Origin: Nostocales cyanobacterium HT-58-2
GTDB taxonomy: Bacteria; Cyanobacteriota; Cyanobacteriia; Cyanobacteriales; Nostocaceae
Direction of reading: 5' to 3'
Assembly: GCA_002163975.1 (NCBI GenBank)
Contig: CP019636.1
Coordinates: 6,017,501-6,081,500, forward strand
Length of the DNA: 64,000 nucleotides
The notes under the pieces were generated by a model, which did not search any database, had not been told where the DNA came from, and was given only the letters and a program-made list of their open reading frames with translations. Made by a program: the position numbers and the translations under genes. Positions 45,717-54,968 of this stretch are shown here, in pieces; within the stretch, counting starts at the first letter, position 1; each line of letters starts with the position of its first letter.

Positions 45717-47015
45717 CTACCTATTGTTCCACTCCTGCGCTGCATCCTCCACAGCTTTATCTACCGTCTTTTCGCCCAGCATAGCCGCTTGCAAATTCTC
45801 GTAAATCGCCTTTTGTAGGAGTTTTATATCCTTAAGCCTTGGAGTTAATATTTCTGCCTGTTGCAGTTCTTGTGCGCTGATCACTCGCGCCTTATCTAAA
45901 GCCGAGGCATTCGCAGGAGCATCTTTAAAGTAGCTATCCGCTAGCGACTTAACTGTAGAGGGAAGAACATTTGCTGCTTTGGCAAAAGAGAGCTGGTTGT
46001 TGTCATTTGTGAGAAACAAGGCGAATTTGAGTGCGGCGTCGGGTTGTTTGCCATCGCGTGGGATAACAACGTTCATGACAGCGACATTCTTCTTCCCATT
46101 TTCCCCAGTCACTTGTGATGCGGTTGCGGAAACTTTAGCTATTGCTGGCGCATTTTTGGCAATGTTCTCAAGAAACTCTCCACCAGAAAACAGCATTGCC
46201 GTTTCTCCAGATTGGTACAAATCAATTGCATGGCGATGTCCTTGTGTCAATACTTCTTTAGGAAGAAGCCCTTTTTTGTATAAGTCTACCCAATACTGAA
46301 ATGCCGCTTTGCCTTGTGGGGAGTTAAAAGCAGCTTTCCCCTCAGCATCCACTAGAGTGACGCCCATTTGTGTAAAGGATTCTAGAATTTCTCCAGAATC
46401 TTGCGGGACAAACGTCACAAAAAAGGCATATTTACCAGTTTTATCCTTAATTTGTTGAGCCACCTGGGCTAATTCGGTGTAGGTAACAGGTGGTTTGCTG
46501 ATACCTGCCTGTTTTAAGAGATCGGTGTTATAAATAGTTAGCCGTGTGGTGAGGTACCAGGGAATCCCGAAACTCTTGCCATTGAGCGTACTTGCTTTCC
46601 AGATATTTGGTAAATAGGAGGAACGCACTTCATTTGGGACTTTTGCATCTAAATCTAACCAGGCATTTCGTCCTGCTAGTTGGGATGCAAAATCTGGATT
46701 GAGGTTGACAACATCAGGTGGCGTTTTTGCTGAAACAGCTGTTAAAATTTTGTTTTCCATTGCGGTCCAAGGGACATCAACCCAGGTAACTTTTATACCA
46801 GGATTTTGAGACTCAAAGGACGCAATTAGGCTTTTAAAGTAGTTAGTAAATTGAGGTTGGAGTTGCATTGTCCAAAATTCAACATTTGCCGCTCCTGATG
46901 ATGCCTGTTTTGTACTAGTACCAACATTTCCTGTGCCACAACTAACCATCCAGCTGGTTAATACACCAAGTAACGCCCAAACAATTAATCTTTTAAACTT
47001 TTGAATTTTAACCAT
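45717..47015 (-). CDS. ABC-type sugar-binding lipoprotein (family 1 solute-binding protein)
   Basis: 432 residues with a lipoprotein signal (lipobox MVSC, Cys26). The mature part has the family 1 sugar-binding layout: VEFWTMQLQPQF opening, IKVTWVDVPWTAMENKILTAVSAKTPPDVVNL-like lobe (split by reading), PWYLTTRLTIYNTDLLKQAGI hinge region, and GEFLENIAKNAP. It would deliver a sugar or sugar-like solute to an ABC importer. No permease or ATPase gene is adjacent, so it is an orphan receptor here. The ligand is unknown. Confidence 0.85.
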   Translation of the reverse strand: MVKIQKFKRLIVWALLGVLTSWMVSCGTGNVGTSTKQASSGAANVEFWTMQLQPQFTNYFKSLIASFESQNPGIKVTWVDVPWTAMENKILTAVSAKTPPDVVNLNPDFASQLAGRNAWLDLDAKVPNEVRSSYLPNIWKASTLNGKSFGIPWYLTTRLTIYNTDLLKQAGISKPPVTYTELAQVAQQIKDKTGKYAFFVTFVPQDSGEILESFTQMGVTLVDAEGKAAFNSPQGKAAFQYWVDLYKKGLLPKEVLTQGHRHAIDLYQSGETAMLFSGGEFLENIAKNAPAIAKVSATASQVTGENGKKNVAVMNVVIPRDGKQPDAALKFALFLTNDNNQLSFAKAANVLPSTVKSLADSYFKDAPANASALDKARVISAQELQQAEILTPRLKDIKLLQKAIYENLQAAMLGEKTVDKAVEDAAQEWNNR

Positions 47016-47161
47016 TGTGCTTGTACTTTATTGAACTTAATCAGGGTGAAGTGCTTATGCAAAAATTGTGGAAATTATAGGCTAAAACAATTCTTTAGCA
47101 GCAATATCAATCCTTAATATCATTTCATTTTTCAATTGACAATTCAACGGGCAAAACTCTG

Positions 47162-48265
47162 GTGAAGCGATTCCATTATTCGTTTGGCAAATCTCATAAA
47201 GGGGTAGGCATAGAACTAGCACCGCACCGCGTAAATGTCGTTCAGCTACGCAAGCAACGACAAGGTTTGAAACTAGACAATTTAACAACAGTGCCGGTTC
47301 CCGAAGGTGTTTTTGTCAATGGTAAAATCATTGACCCCCCAACAATGGCGCAATTAATCCAGCAAGCGATCGCTGAGAGTAAAATCAAAGCTTCTCATGT
47401 TGCTACTGCTGTACCGGGGCGAGACTCGATTGTACGTTTAATATCTGTGCCAGCAGAGTTAGATGATAGAGAACTACGGGAGATGGTGCTTAACCACGAA
47501 GCAGGTTTGTATTTACCTTATCCCCGTGAAGAAGCTGATGTGGATTATCAGAAACTCGGGTACTTTGTAGATGAAGATGGCATTGAAAAGGTACAGATAT
47601 TATTAGTTGCTACACGTAAAGAAATTACTGATACCTATATCAATACGTTCGAGCAAGCAGGATTGCAAATTGATGTTTTAGAAATAAACATTTTTGCTCT
47701 GATTCGGACAATTCGCGAACAACTTCGGCAATATGGACCGCAAGAAGCAGCAGTACTCGTGAATCTAGAATTTGACAGCACAGAAATAGCGATCATTGTC
47801 AATGGAGTGCCGCAATTTTCGCGTACAGTTCCTCTGGGAATGTATCAAATGCAAACTGCCTTATGTAGGGCAATGAGCTTACCAGTCTCACGAGAGATGG
47901 AACTGTTGTATGGAATGTCTATTCCTGCAACTCCAATGGATGCCGGGAAAACAGGCGTCACTGAAATCAATCCAGGCATGGCAGCGATGATGAGGGTGTT
48001 AGGAGAACTCACAGATGAACTGCGCCGTTCCATCGATTTTTACCTCAATCAAAGTGAAAATTTGGAGGTCGCGCAAATCATGCTAGCTGGATCTGGCGGT
48101 GGACTGGGACAACTCGATGAGTTTTTTACACAAAGATTGAGTTTGCCAACCTCTCAAATCGATCCAGTGGTGGCTTTGTCATTACAAATTGACGAAGAGA
48201 AATACCCACCAGTAACACGTCCTGGTTTAGGAATAGTGCTTGGTTTAGGAATGCGAGAGGTGTGA
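47162..48265 (+). CDS. pilM: Type IV pilus assembly protein PilM
   Basis: 367 residues, GTG start. An actin-like cytoplasmic protein that holds the inner-membrane alignment complex through the PilN N-terminus. GVGIELAPHRVNVVQLRK is the phosphate-1 region, EAAVLVNLEFDSTEIAIIVNG the second, and MLAGSGGGLGQLDEFF the adenosine region. It is first of pilM-pilN-pilO-pilQ. pilN begins nine bases after its stop. Pili support twitching, phototaxis and DNA uptake in cyanobacteria. Confidence 0.93.
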   Translation: MKRFHYSFGKSHKGVGIELAPHRVNVVQLRKQRQGLKLDNLTTVPVPEGVFVNGKIIDPPTMAQLIQQAIAESKIKASHVATAVPGRDSIVRLISVPAELDDRELREMVLNHEAGLYLPYPREEADVDYQKLGYFVDEDGIEKVQILLVATRKEITDTYINTFEQAGLQIDVLEINIFALIRTIREQLRQYGPQEAAVLVNLEFDSTEIAIIVNGVPQFSRTVPLGMYQMQTALCRAMSLPVSREMELLYGMSIPATPMDAGKTGVTEINPGMAAMMRVLGELTDELRRSIDFYLNQSENLEVAQIMLAGSGGGLGQLDEFFTQRLSLPTSQIDPVVALSLQIDEEKYPPVTRPGLGIVLGLGMREV

Positions 48266-48274
48266 TATTTAAAA

Positions 48275-49045
48275 ATGTACAGTTTAGACATTAACTTTCT
48301 CAAAGACCGCCCAACGTACCAAAAAAATTTTGAAAAAAAGCGACCAGGAATATCTCTACCCACTGATGGTTTAACACCAGTTTACATAGGATTGGCAATT
48401 GGGATATCTTTTCCAGTTTTAGTGGGAACTGGCTTGTGGTTTTTGCAAGCAAAAAATAGTGAATTAGAGCAAAACATTGCACAACTGGATCAAGAAAACC
48501 AAAGATTAGAACTCCAAATAGGAGATATTAAGAAAATACAAACCCAAACAAGCAAAATTAAGCAGGAAACTCAAGCTTTAGTCAGCGTTTTTGACCAGAT
48601 TCGTCCTTGGTCAGCTATGTTGCAAGATATGCGCGATCGCATACCACCAGTAGTACAAATTGAAAGCATCAAGCAAATCGCCCCACTAGCCCCAGTACAA
48701 GGACAGTCAGCCCCCAATGCTGCTGGAGGTGTGGAAATTTCTGGATTTGCTCGCTCCTTCAACGATGTCAATGATTTCATGCTGACTTTGCAACAGTCTC
48801 GTTTCTTTAAGGCTACAGAAACAAAAATTATGACAGCAGAGTTAGTAGATGCACCGATACCATCCGGCGCTCAATCTACGACAAGCTTACAAATTAAACT
48901 ACCCCAAGTCATTAAATACTCAATTCAATCAAGTTTGAGTGATGTTCATGCATCTGAATTAATTCGGGAATTGGAGCAAAAAGGCACAGTGGGACTAGTG
49001 GCTCGAATTCGCAGTCTGCAACAGACAGGAGTCATTCAAAGATGA
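48275..49045 (+). CDS. pilN: Type IV pilus assembly protein PilN
   Basis: 256 residues. The N-terminus MYSLDINFLKDRP contains the INFL-type motif that binds PilM. One membrane helix (about 46-62) is followed by a coiled coil (ELEQNIAQLDQENQRLELQI) and a periplasmic ferredoxin-like domain. Longer than proteobacterial PilN because of a C-terminal extension, as is usual in cyanobacteria. Its stop overlaps the pilO start by ATGA. Confidence 0.9.
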   Translation: MYSLDINFLKDRPTYQKNFEKKRPGISLPTDGLTPVYIGLAIGISFPVLVGTGLWFLQAKNSELEQNIAQLDQENQRLELQIGDIKKIQTQTSKIKQETQALVSVFDQIRPWSAMLQDMRDRIPPVVQIESIKQIAPLAPVQGQSAPNAAGGVEISGFARSFNDVNDFMLTLQQSRFFKATETKIMTAELVDAPIPSGAQSTTSLQIKLPQVIKYSIQSSLSDVHASELIRELEQKGTVGLVARIRSLQQTGVIQR

Positions 49046-49815
49046 CGTTTAGTGATGATTTAAATTTTGTAGAAGACACGGAATTTAGCACAGATTCCCC
49101 AAGTTATCCCGTTATTTTTGGCATGACCCTGACACCAAAAGTTAGCGGCATGATTGTAGGGGTTTTAGGGCTTGCAGGAGCAGCTTATATGCTGATGAAT
49201 TTCGTAATGCCACAATGGGAAACTTTTCAACAGCAGCAAACAAAACAGAAGGAACTGCAGGAGGCGATTAACCAAAAGAAAGCCTCAATTAAACAAATTG
49301 ACAAGGTAAAACAGGAGCAAGTACAGGCAAAACAGCAACAACTTCAGGTTTTGGCTTTATTTGCTAATGAGAAAACTTTGGATACACTACTGCTAGATTT
49401 AAATCGCTTGGTTGAGTCCAGTAACACTCAAATTCCTCCTAACGCAGTGAGAGCCAAACTGAGGAAGTATGTGCCCACTGGAAAGGATGCTGAACCCATT
49501 ACTGATGGAAGTCTAGGTTCATTGGTGAATGGCAAGCTAAAACGCCGCAGCGTCAATATTGAAATTCTAGGAACCTACGAACAAACACAATCGATTCTCC
49601 GCAATATAGAGCGGTTACAGCCTTTATTGATAGTGAAGGATTATCAATCCAGTTTGGCACCAGAACCTGCAACTCAACAGGAAAAATTTGTCGTGCGTAG
49701 GGTTGGACCAGCACCTATTAGCACATCTTTCCAGCTACAAGCATTAATGCCACTTAGCGAAGAAGAAGTAGCAGCTAAAGCAGCACAACCAAACAACCAA
49801 CCAAACAACAAGTAG
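49042..49815 (+). CDS. pilO: Type IV pilus assembly protein PilO
   Basis: 257 residues: a short cytoplasmic N-terminus, one membrane helix (about 34-55), a Gln/Lys-rich coiled coil (about 60-105) and a periplasmic domain. It pairs with PilN in the alignment complex between the inner-membrane motor and the secretin. The start overlaps the pilN stop by four bases, so translation is coupled. The C-terminus is a Gln/Asn-rich tail. No pilP follows, as in other cyanobacteria. Confidence 0.88.
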   Translation: MTFSDDLNFVEDTEFSTDSPSYPVIFGMTLTPKVSGMIVGVLGLAGAAYMLMNFVMPQWETFQQQQTKQKELQEAINQKKASIKQIDKVKQEQVQAKQQQLQVLALFANEKTLDTLLLDLNRLVESSNTQIPPNAVRAKLRKYVPTGKDAEPITDGSLGSLVNGKLKRRSVNIEILGTYEQTQSILRNIERLQPLLIVKDYQSSLAPEPATQQEKFVVRRVGPAPISTSFQLQALMPLSEEEVAAKAAQPNNQPNNK

Positions 49816-50231
49816 CATTCGTTCTTCATCTATAACTTTGTTTTAGTAAACAAATGTAGGATGGGTTCGCGAAGCGTAACCCATGCTGTCCTTTGCGATT
49901 AATGTGTTGTGCCAAGGAAGAGTGCATCCTACAAAAAATTTTGTCCGCCTACTTACCCTCTGTGCGCCTGCTCCAGAGGGTGAGGTTTTTGGCGTCATAC
50001 TTTATTCGTGCGCTCATACCTCCAGCGCCTCAACACCAAACCAAATTTAATAATTGTGAATTAAAAAACTGTTACTTTTTCAGAATTTAAGGGAAATATA
50101 TGGACGTATCTTCTCTTGATTGTCGCTCAACCAAGGCAAGAAACTAGAAGTCAAAATCTCAAACGCTTCGGTGGCAAAACACAACGGCTCAAAAACTCTC
50201 TTAAATAGTTTCCAATTGTGAGGAATGAACT
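49816..50231. other. pilO-pilQ spacer with a short palindromic repeat
   Basis: ATGGGTT (49861-49867) and AACCCAT (49878-49884) form a hairpin with the loop CGCGAAGCGT; the string belongs to a dispersed cyanobacterial repeat. No gene and no clear terminator were seen. The spacing leaves open whether pilQ has its own promoter. Confidence 0.6.
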
Positions 50232-52430
50232 GTGAAACAGCTTCACGGTAATAGTTTTGTATTAGGTGCCTCTGCAATGGTTTTTTTAGCGGCTCAACCA
50301 GTATGGGCACAAACGACTCAAATTACTGGAGTGCAGCTTAGTCCAGTTGATGGTGGAATTAATGTTGTCTTGACAACTGCTTCAGGCTCACGCCCACAAA
50401 TTTTTACGACAAAAAAGGGCAATGCTTTAGTTGCAGATATTATTAATACTCAACTACGTTTACCCAAGGAAAATAGTTTCCGCCAAGACAATCCCGCTCC
50501 AGGAATTGCCTCAGTCACAATTAATCAGCTCGATGCCAATAGCATCCGGGTAGTAGTCACTGGAACCAATAATGCCCCCAGCAGTCAACCTTTGGTGCGA
50601 CAACAAAATGGAATTATTCTTGGTTTTACCCCAACAGAGAGAACTCAGGCGAGAACGACTGCACCACAACCAGCACCAGTACAAACTGCTCCTCCTGTTT
50701 CTTCCTCACCTCAACCAAATCAAAAGCCAGATGTTCTCGTTCCCAATCCACAAGTTAGTATCGACGGCACACCAGCGCAACCAGCAGGACCTGGTCCTGG
50801 TTCCAACCCGGTACCACCTTTCTTACCAAGAGCTGTTGCACCACCAGTAGGTGATATTGCCATCTCAAATATTGATGCTTCTCCTAGCAACATTGACTTA
50901 GGAACTCAAGAACGGGTTCCTCGGTTGGTGTTGCGTGATGCGCCTGTACGCGAGGTTTTGTCACTGCTTGCCCGTGCGGCTGGTCTTAACTTGGCTTTCG
51001 CGGGAAAAGAAGCAGCAGGACAAGCATCTGGAGGTCAACAGGCACAGCAAGGACAGCAGGGTACTGCTGGGAATGACGGACCAACAATCTCGCTGGATAT
51101 AGAAAACGAGCCAGTACAAGATGTTTTTAACTATGTCTTGCGCCTGAGTGGTCTAGAAGCCAACCGCAGCAGACGGACAATTTTTGTTGGGGCTAGACTC
51201 CCCAATTCTACCCGTGACATGATCATGCGTAATCTCCGGCTTAATCAAGTAACAGTCGGAGTTGCTCTGAACTTTTTAGTAGGTTTGGGAGCTGAAACTG
51301 CCGTCAGTCGAGAACGACAGGTTACCAGTGTTAATGCTGTCCCTGTAGGCGGTACTGCCAACCCCGTCACACAAAGTCAGACGACTACAGAAACCAGAGT
51401 TGAAACTCAACGTATTGATTTTAAAGACTCTAATCCCCTACTACGAGGTTTACAAGCCCTAGGAGATGAGCGTACTAATTCCATCACCTTGATTGGTCCT
51501 CCCAAAGTCGTAGAGATGGCAATGTCTCAGCTCACTCAACTTGATGTCCGTCGTCGGCAAGTCGTCGTCAACGTCAAAATTGTCGATGTTAATTTACAAA
51601 ATACAAAGAACTTCAACACCAGCTTCTCCTTTGGCATAGGCAATAATTTCTTTGCGAATGATGGCGGTGCAGCTGTTCTGAATTTTGGGGGTTCCAGACC
51701 AGCTAACTCTGGTGAAGTGTTCAACAGTCTGACGAGTTCTCCAACAATCAATAACCCTCAACCAGAAAATCCGTTAAAGTTCCCCAGACGTTTGCTAGCT
51801 AGTTTGCAAGCTCAGGTGACGAATGGTAATGCCAAGATTTTGACTGACCCAACTTTAATTGTGCAAGAAGGTCAAAGCGCCAATGTCAATTTGACTCAAG
51901 AAGTGGTGGGAAACCTAAAGAGGGAAATAACTCGTGGTTCTGACACTTCCACAGAAACGGTTACCGCTGATAAACAGAATGTTGGTTTAACCTTAGCTGT
52001 CAGAATTGAGCGCATCGACGACAATGGTTTCGTTTCTCTATCGGTAGCACCTGTTGTAAAAGCACCTCAATCTTCACAAGAAATCAATCTTGGCAATGGT
52101 GGTACCCAAACTATATTTTTAGTGTCTGAACGATCGCTTAATTCTGGCTTAATTCGCCTACGAGATGGTCAAACGCTCATTCTTAGCGGTATCATTCAAG
52201 ACACAGACCGCGTTAGCGTGTCTAAAATTCCTATCTTGGGTGATATTCCCCTAATTGGCTCGCTATTTAGAAGAACAAACAAAACCAACCAGCGCAATGA
52301 GGTCATTGTGTTGCTAACGCCTCAGATTGTGGATGATTCAGAACGCTCTTCCTATGGCTATAACTACACCCCCAGTCCAGATGTACGGCAAATGCTGGAG
52401 CGTGGTGGTTTACAAATCCCCAAGCGTTGA
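50232..52430 (+). CDS. pilQ: Type IV pilus secretin PilQ
   Basis: 732 residues, GTG start with AGGA upstream and a signal peptide (cleavage near VWAQ). An AMIN domain (about 30-130) likely binds peptidoglycan, then a Pro/Gln-rich linker, an STN/N0 domain (VPRLVLRDAPVREVLSLLARAAGLNLAF region), N1 domains, and the secretin barrel ending with SGLIRLRDGQTLILSGIIQDT and PILGDIPLIGSLFRR, the secretin signature. It forms the outer-membrane gate for the pilus. Confidence 0.93.
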   Translation: MKQLHGNSFVLGASAMVFLAAQPVWAQTTQITGVQLSPVDGGINVVLTTASGSRPQIFTTKKGNALVADIINTQLRLPKENSFRQDNPAPGIASVTINQLDANSIRVVVTGTNNAPSSQPLVRQQNGIILGFTPTERTQARTTAPQPAPVQTAPPVSSSPQPNQKPDVLVPNPQVSIDGTPAQPAGPGPGSNPVPPFLPRAVAPPVGDIAISNIDASPSNIDLGTQERVPRLVLRDAPVREVLSLLARAAGLNLAFAGKEAAGQASGGQQAQQGQQGTAGNDGPTISLDIENEPVQDVFNYVLRLSGLEANRSRRTIFVGARLPNSTRDMIMRNLRLNQVTVGVALNFLVGLGAETAVSRERQVTSVNAVPVGGTANPVTQSQTTTETRVETQRIDFKDSNPLLRGLQALGDERTNSITLIGPPKVVEMAMSQLTQLDVRRRQVVVNVKIVDVNLQNTKNFNTSFSFGIGNNFFANDGGAAVLNFGGSRPANSGEVFNSLTSSPTINNPQPENPLKFPRRLLASLQAQVTNGNAKILTDPTLIVQEGQSANVNLTQEVVGNLKREITRGSDTSTETVTADKQNVGLTLAVRIERIDDNGFVSLSVAPVVKAPQSSQEINLGNGGTQTIFLVSERSLNSGLIRLRDGQTLILSGIIQDTDRVSVSKIPILGDIPLIGSLFRRTNKTNQRNEVIVLLTPQIVDDSERSSYGYNYTPSPDVRQMLERGGLQIPKR

Positions 52431-52546
52431 GAGGAGTGATTACCCTTGTCCTGTCGCACACGCTGCGGGAACGGCGATTGACTAAAGATCTGATATTCCA
52501 CCAGATTATATCCCTAATGCCCGTACCACAAAACAGTAGAAGATTG

Positions 52547-54085
52547 TCAATCTTGTGTCAGTGGTAAACCTAACCAATCGCTTAACTCATGAGCGAGCCA
52601 TTCCACTTCTGGTTCAGACTGGATGGGACCATGACTACCACCAAGCTGATACTTATGCACTCCTGCCCAAATAATCAGTTGAGGCGGAATTTCAACTCTG
52701 TTACCCTCAGAGTCTGTTGTAAACGTTTTCGGTGAGTACACTAACTTCGTGATATCCTGTGTTCGTGCAGAAGCAACACGATTGAATTTTAATCCAAGCA
52801 AATCCCAACTAAAAGCAATTTTTTCTCGATTTAGCCGAAGTCGAGTTCGTCTGAACAAAGGAAATAGAATCCAAGACAACATCTGAAAACCCGCCCCCCA
52901 AAAGGGCAGTGAAAATAATGCAAAAGGTATGTTTGCCGGAAAAGGTGCAGCGAAAGCATTAATTGTCCAAAAAATAATAAAAGAATTCCAAGCAACAGCA
53001 AACAAAACCATAAAGGTCATCGATGGCTGAAAACCAGTTGGCGGAATCAGAATATCTAAAGAATTTTCATCTTTATTGAGTTTGATTTTGCTACCCGCTG
53101 GTTTAGCAGTTTTAATAGTTAAACTATGACGCCCAGAATCGTGTGTTCTATTAAACTGGGGGATGATTTGTCTTTGCTGTTCTTGAGCTTTGCTAATCCA
53201 ATTGTTTCCGTCCCAGTACCAAGTCCCTCTAATCCAGTCTACGATCTGAATATCTTCTGGATGTGGCTGTTGCAAAAGTCGTGGATGTTCTAAAGCTGCT
53301 AGCGCTTCACCTGCAGAACTCAATCGTCGTTCTAAACTGGGTTGAGTCATCCATTTCAACCACTCAGTCAAAGCGGGACTCACAATTGCCGCCTGCTCAA
53401 ATTGAATCCGCAAGTCCTTTTGAGGTAAATCTGCCGGTTGCGTCCCCGTGACTAAGTAAATTAAAGTAGCTCCTAAGCTGTAGAGGTCAGACGCAGGAAC
53501 TGTACGTCCACCGAACTGCTCTGGTGGCATATAGCCATAAGTTCCTACTACAGTCATTGTGCCACCCTCACCTGCTGCTACAGTCTGCACCGAGCCAAAA
53601 TCCACTAAGTAAATTTGACCTACACTATTGCCAGAACGGTTAGTCAGCAAAATATTGCTAGGCTTTATATCGCGGTGGATTGTCGGAGGTTTTTGCTCAT
53701 GTAAGAAAATGAGAATTTTTAAAAGTGCTTTGGCTATTTGTTTGACTTCTGCTTCTGTAAAAGTACGACCAGCTTTGATGTACTGCTCTAATGTTTGTGC
53801 TGGGATATATGTCTGTACTAGAGCAAAGCCTTTTATATTTGATAAATTTACTTCAAAATAATCTAAATAGCGAGGAATGGAAGGATGTGCTAGTTTTTTT
53901 AAAGTTTCGGCTTCTCGCTCAAACAGCTTGAGATCTTCCCATTCAAAGTCACTGCTAAAAGACAGTAACTTGACAACCACTAATTCATTTGTCAGGAGAT
54001 CACGAGCTAAAAGCGTTCTTCGCCCAGCCTTTTTCCCCAATTGCTGCTGTACTTCGTAGCGATCGCCTAAGACTTGACCATTCAT
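52547..54085 (-). CDS. Ser/Thr protein kinase with C-terminal membrane domain
   Basis: 512 residues. The kinase domain (about 8-270) has the ATP-site Lys39 (VVVKLL), the catalytic HRDIKPSN (137-144) and DFG (162-164), so it should be active. The glycine-rich loop is degenerate (LGKKAGRRTLLA). After a WIRGTWYWDGNNWI segment, the C-terminal part has two hydrophobic helices (about 355-420) and a conserved-looking soluble end. This layout occurs repeatedly in cyanobacteria. The substrate is unknown. It converges with pilQ, 117 bases between stops. Confidence 0.88.
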   Translation of the reverse strand: MNGQVLGDRYEVQQQLGKKAGRRTLLARDLLTNELVVVKLLSFSSDFEWEDLKLFEREAETLKKLAHPSIPRYLDYFEVNLSNIKGFALVQTYIPAQTLEQYIKAGRTFTEAEVKQIAKALLKILIFLHEQKPPTIHRDIKPSNILLTNRSGNSVGQIYLVDFGSVQTVAAGEGGTMTVVGTYGYMPPEQFGGRTVPASDLYSLGATLIYLVTGTQPADLPQKDLRIQFEQAAIVSPALTEWLKWMTQPSLERRLSSAGEALAALEHPRLLQQPHPEDIQIVDWIRGTWYWDGNNWISKAQEQQRQIIPQFNRTHDSGRHSLTIKTAKPAGSKIKLNKDENSLDILIPPTGFQPSMTFMVLFAVAWNSFIIFWTINAFAAPFPANIPFALFSLPFWGAGFQMLSWILFPLFRRTRLRLNREKIAFSWDLLGLKFNRVASARTQDITKLVYSPKTFTTDSEGNRVEIPPQLIIWAGVHKYQLGGSHGPIQSEPEVEWLAHELSDWLGLPLTQD

Positions 54086-54297
54086 TACGATTGCTTATGG
54101 CTAATAAATTTAAAACCCTTTTATTCATTTTATTTTGCTAATTTCTTTCCGAACTTAGGCAAATATATATCTTTAACATAATTGTACGGTTCTTTGCTGC
54201 TCTACATTCTAAGTTGCAAAGAGAGGGTCTTGGAAATGCTTGCCGTGACTGGTCTTCTCAATTTTAAATTTTGAATGCCGTACCTTATGAATTGCTT

Positions 54298-54900
54298 ATG
54301 CCCTCCAAACTTTGGCCTTACATGACTCCTGGTATTCCAGATGATTTGTTCGAGCGCTTGCCAGGAATTCCTCTTAGCAAGCGAGAAATTCGACTGCTGA
54401 TGATTGCCCAACTGCGCCTAAAACCAAACTCTGTATTTTGGGACATTGGTGCAGGAACGGGTACGATTCCAGTGGAAGTGGGTTTGCTATCTCCAAGTGG
54501 GCGGATCATCGCTGTAGAACGAGATGAAGAAGTCGCCAACTTGATCCGACGCAACTGCGACCTCTTTGGAGTGAAGAATGTTGAAGTCATTGAAGGGAGC
54601 GCTCCTGAGTGTTTACAAGACCTAAAAGTTGCCCCTGACCGTGTTTGTATTGAGGGAGGACGTCCTATCCAAGAAATTATGCAAGCAGTGTGGCGTTACT
54701 TACTACCATCAGGCCGAGTTGTTGCCACAGCAGCTAATCTAGAAGGTCTGTATGCCATTTCTCAAAGCTTTGCCCAGCTGCAAGCAAGAAATATCGAAGT
54801 TATCCAGTCGGCAGTGAACCGCTTAGAGACACGAGGTTCTTCTCAGACCTTTACTGCCGTGAACCCCATTTTTATCCTGAGTGGTGAGAAACTAGATTAG
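54298..54900 (+). CDS. cbiT: Precorrin-8 / cobalt-precorrin C15 methyltransferase (decarboxylating), CbiT-like
   Basis: 200 residues from the ATG at 54298, where the family begins (MPSKLWPYMTPGIPDDLF). A TTG at 54271 would add nine. The SAM-binding motif VFWDIGAGTGTIPVEVGLL and the acidic loop AVERDEEVANLIRRN are clear. It methylates and decarboxylates a corrin-ring intermediate in cobalamin synthesis. In cyanobacteria it is a separate protein beside CbiE. No other cobalamin gene is near. Confidence 0.85.
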   Translation: MPSKLWPYMTPGIPDDLFERLPGIPLSKREIRLLMIAQLRLKPNSVFWDIGAGTGTIPVEVGLLSPSGRIIAVERDEEVANLIRRNCDLFGVKNVEVIEGSAPECLQDLKVAPDRVCIEGGRPIQEIMQAVWRYLLPSGRVVATAANLEGLYAISQSFAQLQARNIEVIQSAVNRLETRGSSQTFTAVNPIFILSGEKLD

Positions 54901-54904
54901 GACT

Positions 54905-54948
54905 GAAGGATGAAGTCCCAAAAGAGAAAGGACCATACTTCATCCTTC
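54905..54948. repeat. Inverted repeat between cbiT and cdsA
   Basis: GAAGGATGAAGT (54905-54916) and ACTTCATCCTTC (54937-54948) are perfect 12-bp inverted copies with a 20-base loop. The same GGATGAAG words recur in the tatD-rpoB spacer (20330-20395), so this is a dispersed element. Confidence 0.75.
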
Positions 54949-54968
54949 ACACTTCATACTGTATAGCT

